From: DATGFK01 sp040007395
GTDB taxonomy: Bacteria; Chloroflexota; Anaerolineae; Aggregatilineales; UBA2796
Assembly (NCBI GenBank): GCA_040007395.1
Contig: JBDTVG010000189.1
Coordinates: forward strand, 1-7,184
Direction of reading: 5' to 3'
Length of the DNA stretch: 7,184 nt
Shown: positions 1 to 4,573 of the stretch, one piece after another
Layout: each line of letters begins with the position of its first letter
Numbering within the stretch: position 1 is the stretch's first letter
Program-made: the position numbers and the translations under genes
The notes under the pieces: model-generated
Told to the model about the DNA's origin: nothing
Seen by the model: only the letters and a program-made list of their open reading frames with translations
Databases searched by the model: none

Positions 1-43
1 CCCCCTTCCATTGCTTGCGGGGGAAGGGGCTGGGGGTTAGGGG
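1..43. repeat. G-rich intergenic repeat with inverted arms and a G-quadruplex pattern
   Basis: CCCCTTCC at 2-9 is the exact reverse complement of GGAAGGGG at 22-29, giving an 8-bp hairpin with a 12-nt loop. The same stretch has four G-tracts (19-23, 26-29, 32-36, 40-43) separated by 2, 2 and 3 bases, which is a canonical G-quadruplex pattern on the plus strand. G-rich elements of this look are, as far as I recall, dispersed between genes in several Chloroflexota and other environmental genomes. Copy number in this genome cannot be seen from one window, and the element may begin before the left edge. Confidence 0.6.
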
Positions 44-75
44 TCAATGATTCTACATGCTCCCTGCCCATACTA

Positions 76-345
76 TTGTTGGCAGCGCCACCACCGTTGA
101 AGTTGATCTGCGCTCCGCGTATCGCTGGATTGCTGCCTGCTCATATCCCGCTAAAAGTGGAAGTCATCTTCGAAGACAAGCCACTGACATGGGACGAAAA
201 GGTCGCGATCTTTCGCCAGATGCCACGCCTCCGTACCATCGAAGAAATGGATGCTGAGATCGCTCCGAAGGTGCAGCGCTTGCTTGACCATCTCAACCGT
301 TGGCAGGAAATCCGCATGGCGCGGGGTCAAGGTCAACAGCCATGA
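76..345 (+). CDS. Small hypothetical protein, start uncertain
   Basis: I do not recognise this protein. The reading frame is open from the window edge to a TGA at 343-345. From about codon 23 onward it reads like ordinary soluble protein, with a beta-like VEVIF stretch, LTWDEKVAIF, then a charged helical half (EEMDAEIAPKVQRLLDHLNRW). The best support is the 4-bp ATGA overlap with the next gene, typical of translational coupling. The start is unsettled: there is no in-frame ATG before 220, only TTG codons (76, 79, 97, 103, 130) and a GTG at 157, none with a clear Shine-Dalgarno sequence. TTG 130, giving a protein of about 71 residues, would fit the protein-like part best. The G-rich repeat just upstream makes a much longer protein unlikely. 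A decayed 5' end is also possible. Confidence 0.5.
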   Translation: MLAAPPPLKLICAPRIAGLLPAHIPLKVEVIFEDKPLTWDEKVAIFRQMPRLRTIEEMDAEIAPKVQRLLDHLNRWQEIRMARGQGQQP

Positions 346-677
346 ATCCGCCACCCGATAATCCACACATGCCGCCTGAACGCAATCATCGCGCCAATAT
401 CGATCAGGCCATCAAGGCGACTCGCGCGGTGATCGAGGAAGCTGTCGGTTATATCGAACGGCAGGAAGATGGACCGCTCACGATGCGCTTTGCCCTACGC
501 GATATTGAGCAGAAGGTCGATTTGCTCGAAACTGAAGCCTGTTGTGCGCTAGTTACACTTGACGAAATGAACGAGATCGCGCTCACCCTGCGCGAACAGC
601 GCGACGAAGCGATCCGCCAATATGAGGTGATCCTGTCGTTGTTTGGTTTGCCCAACATGGGGAGTGATCAACTGTAG
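342..677 (+). CDS. Hypothetical helical protein, 111 residues
   Basis: I do not recognise this protein. The chosen start is ATG 342, inside the ATGA overlap with the preceding stop codon; AAGG at 329-332 lies 9 nt upstream and can serve as ribosome-binding site. A longer reading from ATG or GTG codons upstream would run deep into the preceding gene and is less likely. The N-terminus (first 15 residues) is proline-rich and polar. The rest looks almost wholly alpha-helical and highly charged, with regularly spaced leucine, isoleucine and alanine (DIEQKVDLLETEACCALVTL, then ALTLREQRDEAIRQYEVILS), so a coiled coil or helical bundle is plausible. It has no signal peptide or membrane segment. Two adjacent cysteines sit near residue 67. 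The overlap implies one operon with the upstream gene and perhaps a joint role, unknown. Confidence 0.65.
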   Translation: MNPPPDNPHMPPERNHRANIDQAIKATRAVIEEAVGYIERQEDGPLTMRFALRDIEQKVDLLETEACCALVTLDEMNEIALTLREQRDEAIRQYEVILSLFGLPNMGSDQL

Positions 678-708
678 AAAAACGGGCCGCCACACAGGTC
701 GGCCTCTA

Positions 709-761
709 CGATATGGTGCATTGGGGCGATCACATAGGATCGCCCACGATTTTCCATATCG
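709..761. terminator. Nested inverted repeat between convergent genes, possible terminator
   Basis: The inner arms GGGCGATC (724-731) and GATCGCCC (738-745) form a perfect 8-bp stem with a 6-nt loop. The outer arms CGATATGG (709-716) and CCATATCG (754-761) form a second perfect 8-bp stem around it. The element fills the gap between the plus-strand gene ending at 677 and the minus-strand gene ending at 765, which is where a bidirectional terminator is expected. Only a short TTTT (750-753) follows the inner stem on the plus strand and there is no T-run on the minus strand, so efficient intrinsic termination is uncertain. Confidence 0.5.
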
Positions 762-764
762 GGC

Positions 765-935
765 TTAGAATTGTTTCGGCTGGGAAGCCATATAGTTGAG
801 TACCAATGCGGCAATAGCGCCCGGAACCCAACCTGCCAAAGTCAACGCGAAAACGATCAACACCGTACCGCAACCGCGATCCAATACCGCAAGCGGCGGC
901 AAAATGATACACAAGCATCCACGTCCGAGGCTCAT
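765..935 (-). CDS. YqaE/Pmp3 family (UPF0057) small membrane protein
   Basis: This 56-residue gene is read on the minus strand from ATG at 933-935 to TAA at 765-767. AAGGA (945-949 on the complement) lies 9 nt before the start, a good ribosome-binding site. The protein has the family signature: a first hydrophobic segment ending in ILPPLAVLDRGCG (residues 11-23), then a second membrane helix, TVLIVFALTLAGWVPGAIAA (residues 24-43), and a short polar tail. Family members are about 50-60 residues with two membrane helices. Yeast Pmp3 and plant RCI2 homologues affect membrane potential and salt or cold tolerance; the bacterial role is poorly defined. The gene is convergent with the two-gene unit at 76-677 and divergent from the gene at 1045. 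The family match is strong; any stress role here is inference. Confidence 0.9.
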   Translation of the reverse strand: MSLGRGCLCIILPPLAVLDRGCGTVLIVFALTLAGWVPGAIAALVLNYMASQPKQF

Positions 936-985
936 TACGCTTTATCCTTATTTCTATGATTGGTCATGCTATTGATTACGCATTG

Positions 986-1016
986 TGCGGCACATAGTTG
1001 CGGTACACTACGTAGT
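986..1016. promoter_or_regulatory. Possible operator in the divergent intergenic region
   Basis: The 109-bp gap between the divergent genes at 935 (minus) and 1045 (plus) contains a perfect 10-bp palindrome, ACTACGTAGT (1007-1016). Just before it is an imperfect direct repeat, TGCGGCACA (986-994) and TGCGGTACA (999-1007), spaced 13 bp apart. I could not find a convincing -35/-10 pair on either strand. A shared regulatory site is possible from position alone, but short repeats like these can arise by chance. Confidence 0.25.
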
Positions 1017-1044
1017 AACGCTGGATTTAGGTAGGGTGCCGCGC

Positions 1045-1539
1045 TTGAATACACCACAGGCATTTTTCGGGCAAATGGTTGAACGGGTCGCCGGACAAGC
1101 CTTCGCCGCAGCGGGCTATACGCTGCAAAATAACCCGATGCACCAATCGCGGGGCTTATATCGCTATGCCAAAGCGCTGCCCAGTGGCCTCGCCGCCTAT
1201 GTCGAGTTCCAACTACTGTACTATCAAGGCAGCGGGCCATCTCGTTTTCGGGTCAATTTGCTGCGAAATGCGGGGCCGGATGCACGGGCAAACGTTAAAG
1301 ATTCAGATAAAGATTCAGAAAAATCAGAAGATTCAGCCAAAGTTGAGATCACCCTCACCAAGCTGATTTGGGATGAATTCGGAGTACGCCAGTTAGACAG
1401 CGATGATCACTGGTGGTTATTCAGTGATCCAAACCAGCTAGGTCATGCCGTTGCCGAAGCGGGTAAACTGCTCTTTGGGTTTGGTATTCCGTGGCTAGAA
1501 GGAACATTAACGCCGGACGATGATGATACAATAACCTAA
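1045..1539 (+). CDS. DUF4304-like hypothetical protein, 164 residues
   Basis: The preferred start is TTG 1045, because GGTAGGG (1030-1036) lies 8 nt upstream. The longer alternative, GTG 985, has no visible ribosome-binding site and adds an N-terminus unlike the rest. The order of elements recalls DUF4304 proteins: an N-terminal helix (residues 6-24, FFGQMVERVAGQAFAAAGY), a basic loop, strands (AYVEFQLLYY, residues 51-60; RFRVNLLRN, 67-75), a late strand with a WW pair (123-124), and a closing helix ending in GIPWLE (147-152). DUF4304 is of unknown function and turns up as single genes in many bacteria. Residues 86-99 form an acidic, serine-rich low-complexity insert that looks like a loop expansion. 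The tail is acidic (PDDDD). There is no signal peptide. The family assignment comes from pattern memory and should be regarded as tentative. Confidence 0.75.
   Translation: MNTPQAFFGQMVERVAGQAFAAAGYTLQNNPMHQSRGLYRYAKALPSGLAAYVEFQLLYYQGSGPSRFRVNLLRNAGPDARANVKDSDKDSEKSEDSAKVEITLTKLIWDEFGVRQLDSDDHWWLFSDPNQLGHAVAEAGKLLFGFGIPWLEGTLTPDDDDTIT
1300..1341 (+). repeat. In-frame 12-bp tandem repeat encoding an acidic linker
   Basis: Three 12-bp units begin with GATTCAG at 1300, 1312 and 1330, with a 6-bp partial unit (1324-1329) between the second and third. They encode DSDK, DSEK, SE and DSAK. All spacings are multiples of three, so the reading frame is kept. The stretch is A-rich compared with the gene around it, consistent with repeat expansion by slippage in a surface loop. 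Confidence 0.7.
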
Positions 1540-1626
1540 GCTAATCGTTATTGAGCGGCAAGGTTTTATCCAAAACGATGCTTCATGCGGCAATTCTAAT
1601 TTTTATGATGTTCTTTATAGACAAGG

Positions 1627-1655
1627 CTGACAAAAACCAGTAAAGTTACTATAGA
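1627..1655 (+). promoter_or_regulatory. Sigma-70-type promoter for the response-regulator gene
   Basis: CTGACA (1627-1632, five of six matches to the -35 consensus) is followed after exactly 17 nt by TATAGA (1650-1655, four of six for the -10). Transcription would start near 1662, leaving a leader of only about 20 nt before ATG 1683. The surrounding 140-bp gap is AT-rich and lacks a terminator for the gene ending at 1539. Confidence 0.55.
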
Positions 1656-1682
1656 AACCCATGTACAAAACAAATTTTATTG

Positions 1683-2096
1683 ATGAGTGACCCAATGCTA
1701 CCCCGAATACTGATCGTTGAAGATGACCAGACGTTTCGCGAAACTGTATGCGAAATTCTTCGTGATGTTGGCTACAAGGTCAAGGGAGCACGGACTCTCA
1801 AGAAAGCGACCAAGCGCCTCAAGAAGCATCAGTTCGATCTGGTGCTGACAGATATGCACATTGGCGACGATTCTGGCTTTCAGGTGATCGAGGTAGCACA
1901 GCATAAACGCCCTGATGCCAAAATCGTCATGATGAGTTCTCTCGCTGATCCAGAGGTGATCCATCAAGGGTTGGAATCGGGTGCAGCTCGATTTATTGCC
2001 AAACCTTTTCGTGTCGTTGAACTATTGCAAACTGTTGAGGATCTACTGGGGAAGACTGAGGAAAGTAGCGAAGATCCGCTGGACGCGATTGTCTGA
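1683..2096 (+). CDS. Stand-alone response-regulator receiver protein
   Basis: This is a single-domain receiver of 137 residues. It keeps the whole phosphorylation site: acidic pair D14/D15 (IVEDDQ), phospho-acceptor D57 (LVLTDMHIGD), the switch Ser85 (IVMMSS), aromatic F104 and K107 (FIAKPF). It has no DNA-binding or enzymatic output domain; after the receiver there is only an acidic tail of about 15 residues (KTEESSEDPLDAIV). It would act by binding a partner, as CheY- or Spo0F-like proteins do, after phosphorylation by a histidine kinase. No kinase is in the window. ATG 1683 was chosen over the TTG just before it and over ATG 1695; none of the three has a good ribosome-binding site. The gene has its own promoter and appears monocistronic, with 90 bp separating it from the PsiE-family gene. 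Confidence 0.93.
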   Translation: MSDPMLPRILIVEDDQTFRETVCEILRDVGYKVKGARTLKKATKRLKKHQFDLVLTDMHIGDDSGFQVIEVAQHKRPDAKIVMMSSLADPEVIHQGLESGAARFIAKPFRVVELLQTVEDLLGKTEESSEDPLDAIV

Positions 2097-2144
2097 GAGA
2101 TCTGTCGGCAGGGCTGCTGAGTCGTGAGTTTCTAGCTTTTGCTC

Positions 2145-2179
2145 TATACTGCGGGAATACTGTGCAGTATCCGCAAGGA
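2145..2179 (+). promoter_or_regulatory. -10 element, inverted repeat and ribosome-binding site before the PsiE-family gene
   Basis: TATACT (2145-2150) matches the -10 consensus at five of six bases, though no good -35 is seen. Directly after it TGCGGGAATACTG (2150-2162) pairs with CAGTATCCGCA (2165-2175), giving 11 bp with a 2-nt GA bulge and only TG between the arms. ATACTG also occurs at 2146-2151, 11 bp (one helical turn) before its copy at 2157-2162. The right arm ends on the first A of the ribosome-binding site AAGGA (2175-2179), which is 7 nt before ATG 2187. The repeat could be an operator over the transcription start or an RNA hairpin that affects access to the ribosome-binding site. 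Confidence 0.5.
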
Positions 2180-2186
2180 ACACTCA

Positions 2187-2696
2187 ATGACCCAGACGAC
2201 GCAGCCATCGACGCAAAAACCCCACTCCCTTATCGTTCATTACCTAAACCTCGCTGAACGTTTGGTACTCAGCCTGATAGCCATTGTGTTGGTGATTCTC
2301 GCGTTATTGCTTTTGGGCAACAGCATCGTGGCAATGGTGCAAGCCTTAATGGATGGCAAAATCGGCACTGGCGCTATCGACATCCTCGATGGCGTGCTGC
2401 TGGTCATGATGACGATGGAAATTGTCTACACCGTGACCTTATCGTTGGAGTCGCACAAACTGGTCGCGGAACCATTCCTGATTATCGGCATCATTGCGGC
2501 TATTCGGCGCACGTTGGTCATCACTGCCGAAAGCACAAAACTCGAAGCGAACCCCGACGCATTCCGTTCGACACTGCTTGAACTGGGATTGCTAGCCTTT
2601 ATCGTAGGCGTGATGGCGATTGCTATCTATGTGATTCGGCACAGCCCGCAAGCAGAAGCGGAAGCCGAAATCGAAAAAGTAGTCGCGCAAGAGTAG
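2187..2696 (+). CDS. PsiE family membrane protein (phosphate-starvation-inducible type)
   Basis: The protein has 169 residues and matches the PsiE family in its layout and core motif. It has four predicted membrane helices at about residues 26-52, 64-88, 93-113 and 127-151. The family hallmark follows the second helix: ESHKLVAEPFLIIGIIAAIR (88-107), then RTLVITAES. Both tails are polar; the C-terminus is rich in Ala and Glu (QAEAEAEIEKVVAQE). ATG 2187 is preferred over the upstream TTG at 2139 because of AAGGA 7 nt before it. The reading from 2139 would also translate the inverted repeat. In E. coli psiE is induced by phosphate starvation and by carbon starvation through cAMP-CRP; the molecular function is unknown, so any phosphate link here is by family name only. 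No Pho-box-like site is evident. The gene converges with its right neighbour, with one base between the stop codons. Confidence 0.9.
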   Translation: MTQTTQPSTQKPHSLIVHYLNLAERLVLSLIAIVLVILALLLLGNSIVAMVQALMDGKIGTGAIDILDGVLLVMMTMEIVYTVTLSLESHKLVAEPFLIIGIIAAIRRTLVITAESTKLEANPDAFRSTLLELGLLAFIVGVMAIAIYVIRHSPQAEAEAEIEKVVAQE

Positions 2697-2697
2697 A

Positions 2698-3264
2698 CTA
2701 ACGACGGCCTGCCCACAGCAACCCATAGATAATCAACCCAATCGCCCCGACAAAAATCATCACGAGTAGGGCGGCAACTGCCGAAAGCCCGATGCGTACT
2801 GGGAGCGTCATAGTTACAGAAATGCCGTTCGTGGGGGTTGGCACGGCGGCGTTAGTGGCAAGCGGCACCGCGCCAAATTCACGGGTAGTCTGTTCGCCGT
2901 TTGCCAGCGAAAACGAAAAGCTAGTCGAAGTGGTGGCTTCGTTTAGCGGGCTGCTAAAGCTTACGGTATACTGCTGTGCGGCTAGGTTAGGGAAACAGAA
3001 GGGTTCTTTCCCGTCAGTAACGTGGTTCGCGATGATTACTTTCTCGTTGATCATCAGGTTCACGCTGACATCCGAGAGAATCGCTTCGCCGGGATCGCGC
3101 ACGCTGTTGTGATTTGCATCGTTGAAGGCTAGCACACAGATTGAACCGTTGGCGGTCTGCTGTGCAAAGCTGATCAAGGTAAGGGGGCTAATCGCCAGTG
3201 CTACCAACAGCGCAGTTAGTGTCACACCAGCAGTCATGTAAACTTTTCGTGCGATCAGACGCAT
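2698..3264 (-). CDS. Exported, membrane-anchored SdrD-B-like domain protein
   Basis: This 188-residue protein starts with a signal peptide: basic residues MRLIARK, a hydrophobic core at about 11-33, and a likely cleavage after SFA (34). The outer domain opens with GSICVLAFNDANHNSVRDPG (40-59), the start of an SdrD-B-like Ig fold. The D/N-rich loop (D49, N51, N53, D57, E60) is the usual calcium-binding loop. Cys43 and Cys90 could form a disulfide. After a Pro/Thr-rich linker (about 135-150) comes one membrane helix (158-180) and a short WAGRR tail, so the domain should face outward, tethered to the membrane. SdrD-B domains are usually tandem modules in large adhesins; here a single one makes almost the whole protein. 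ATG 3264 has only a weak ribosome-binding site (GAGA); ATG 3237 is an alternative. It has its own strong promoter at 3311-3338. Its ligand is unknown. Confidence 0.82.
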   Translation of the reverse strand: MRLIARKVYMTAGVTLTALLVALAISPLTLISFAQQTANGSICVLAFNDANHNSVRDPGEAILSDVSVNLMINEKVIIANHVTDGKEPFCFPNLAAQQYTVSFSSPLNEATTSTSFSFSLANGEQTTREFGAVPLATNAAVPTPTNGISVTMTLPVRIGLSAVAALLVMIFVGAIGLIIYGLLWAGRR

Positions 3265-3288
3265 AAAGTGTCTCGCAATTTAACAGGT

Positions 3289-3302
3289 ATCCCAAATCCC
3301 AA
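3289..3302. repeat. Perfect 2 x 7-bp tandem repeat in the minus-strand leader
   Basis: ATCCCAA occurs twice back to back (3289-3295 and 3296-3302). It falls at the predicted start of transcription of the minus-strand SdrD-B-like gene, about 7-20 nt beyond the -10 element at 3311-3316. It could be a protein-binding site or simply a small duplication. Confidence 0.4.
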
Positions 3303-3310
3303 GCCCGCGA

Positions 3311-3338
3311 ATTATAACACAGGCTAGCATTGTGCCAA
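3311..3338 (-). promoter_or_regulatory. Near-consensus sigma-70 promoter for the SdrD-B-like gene
   Basis: Read on the minus strand, TTGGCA (3333-3338; five of six -35 matches) is followed after 16 nt by TATAAT (3311-3316; six of six). Transcription would start near 3304, giving a leader of about 40 nt to ATG 3264. This is the best promoter in the window and implies strong basal transcription. No comparable promoter is seen for the divergent glycosyltransferase gene. Confidence 0.7.
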
Positions 3339-3371
3339 GTACAGCCCCGCCCCAATTAGGCAAATAACTTC

Positions 3372-4481
3372 ATGCGCGTTTTGATGATCTCCAAAGCCGT
3401 TGTCGTCGGCATCTACCAGCGCAAACTGGAAGAAATCGCCCAATTGCCTGATGTCTCACTGACAGTGATTGTGCCACCTGTCTGGCGCGATCCTAGCGGC
3501 GACATTTTACTAGAACGAGCCTATACCAAAGGCTACGATCTGCTGGTAGAGCCGCTGCGTTTCAATGGCAATTTCCACCTGCACTACTTCCCGACGCTTG
3601 CCCGCCGCTTACATGACTTGTATCCTGATGTGGTTCACATCGATGAGGAACCCTACAATCTGGCGGCATGGCATAGTCTCATGTTGGCGCGACGGGCGGG
3701 GGCGAAAACCTTGTTTTTTAGTTGGCAAAATATTCTCAAGCGCTATCCGATCCCTTTCTCATTTGGCGAGCGATACGTAATGAATCATGTTGACTACGCC
3801 ATCGCCGGGACAGACAGCGCCGCTGAGGTCTGGCGGGAAAAAGGCTATCGCGGGCCGTTGGCGGTTATTCCTCAGTTCGGTGTCGATCCGGTACTGTTTT
3901 CGCCCTCCGAACGTCCATCGGATAAAATTTTCACCGTTGGCTACGTAGGCCGTCTCGTGCCTGAAAAGGGTGTGGATTTACTGATCTGTGCGCTGGCAAA
4001 CCTACCCGGAGCATGGCAGTTACACATCATTGGGCAAGGGCAGGAGCGCGAATTGCTTGAACGCTTGGTGTGCGACTTAAATCTCAAAGATCACGTGAAG
4101 TTTATTGGTCAAAAGCCATCTGTGCAGATGCCAGAGTTTTACCGACAATTGGATGTATTAGTGGTGCCATCGCGCACCTTGCCCAACTGGAAAGAGCAGT
4201 TCGGGCGCGTCATTACCGAAGCAATGGCTTGCGGAGTGGCAGTTATTGGCGCAGATAGCGGCGCGATCCCAGATATTATCGGTGACAGTGGTTTGATCTT
4301 CCCAGAAGATAACCAACAAGCGCTGCAAACTTGTTTGATAACCCTGATGCAAGATCGCGATCTGCGTAGCCGACTCTCGACACAAGGTCGCGCACGGGTG
4401 CTAGATAAGTTCACCCATGCTCGAATTGCCGCGCAAACCGTCGAAGTATATCATGCCTTGCTACACAAATCCTCCCTATAA
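3372..4481 (+). CDS. GT4 family (GT-B fold) glycosyltransferase
   Basis: This 369-residue cytosolic or peripheral enzyme transfers a sugar from an activated donor to an acceptor, with retention. The N-terminal Rossmann half opens with MRVLMISKAVVVGIYQRKLE. The C-terminal half has VGYVGRLVPEKG (189-200), with R194 and K199 in the usual donor-diphosphate positions. It is followed by VPSRTLPNWKEQFGRVITEA (265-284), which contains the GT4 E-x7-E motif (E275, E283), and then a G-rich AxGVAVIGADSGAIPDII-type segment and GLIF. The linker PQFGVDP (167-173) between the halves is also typical. The length is normal and all key motifs are intact. No neighbouring transporter, polymerase or sugar-synthesis gene identifies the product; exopolysaccharide, glycolipid or cell-surface glycan are all possible. 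ATG 3372 gives the expected N-terminus although AGG 12 nt upstream is a weak ribosome-binding site. It diverges from the surface-protein gene. Confidence 0.93.
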   Translation: MRVLMISKAVVVGIYQRKLEEIAQLPDVSLTVIVPPVWRDPSGDILLERAYTKGYDLLVEPLRFNGNFHLHYFPTLARRLHDLYPDVVHIDEEPYNLAAWHSLMLARRAGAKTLFFSWQNILKRYPIPFSFGERYVMNHVDYAIAGTDSAAEVWREKGYRGPLAVIPQFGVDPVLFSPSERPSDKIFTVGYVGRLVPEKGVDLLICALANLPGAWQLHIIGQGQERELLERLVCDLNLKDHVKFIGQKPSVQMPEFYRQLDVLVVPSRTLPNWKEQFGRVITEAMACGVAVIGADSGAIPDIIGDSGLIFPEDNQQALQTCLITLMQDRDLRSRLSTQGRARVLDKFTHARIAAQTVEVYHALLHKSSL

Positions 4482-4533
4482 TTTAGTGTATTACCAAACC
4501 GCGATAATGTTATAAACTTCTTAAGCACTCTTT

Positions 4534-4557
4534 ATCATTCTATGAATCATTTTATGA
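4534..4557. repeat. Two tandem 12-bp repeats with dyads upstream of the DUF255 gene
   Basis: ATCATTCTATGA (4534-4545) is followed immediately by ATCATTTTATGA (4546-4557), with one difference in 12 bases. Each unit contains a small dyad, TCAT-N3-ATGA. The pair lies 17-40 bp before ATG 4574 in an AT-rich 92-bp gap. Position and symmetry fit a regulatory-protein binding site. I could not place a convincing promoter around it; TATAAA at 4511-4516 is a possible -10 without a good -35. Confidence 0.5.
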
Positions 4558-4573
4558 GTTAGGTCACTGCCTT

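Noticed and set aside
57..257. ATG-started 66-residue ORF on the plus strand
   Set aside because: Beyond about residue 30 it turns arginine/serine-rich and unprotein-like, overlaps the 76-345 frame, and lacks the stop/start overlap that supports the latter.
730..918. 62-residue minus-strand ORF
   Set aside because: It overlaps the YqaE/Pmp3 gene in another frame, has no ribosome-binding site, and its sequence has no membrane or family pattern.
985..1044. GTG 985 as the start of the DUF4304-like gene
   Set aside because: No ribosome-binding site, whereas TTG 1045 has GGTAGGG 8 nt upstream; the extra 20 residues do not look like part of the fold.
935..1240. 101-residue minus-strand ORF
   Set aside because: Arginine-rich shadow of the gene at 1045-1539 that also fills the divergent promoter region.
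2108..2117. GCAG/CTGC hairpin as a terminator of the response-regulator gene
   Set aside because: A stem of only 4 bp with a 2-nt loop is too weak, and the following T-rich stretch is interrupted.
2139..2186. TTG 2139 as start of the PsiE-family protein
   Set aside because: ATG 2187 has AAGGA at ideal spacing and the extra residues would read through the regulatory inverted repeat.
2792..3112. 106-residue plus-strand ORF
   Set aside because: Antisense shadow of the SdrD-B-like gene; no ribosome-binding site or recognisable domain.
4139..4414. Overlapping 91- and 75-residue minus-strand ORFs
   Set aside because: Antisense to the conserved donor-binding half of the glycosyltransferase; composition is that of a shadow frame.
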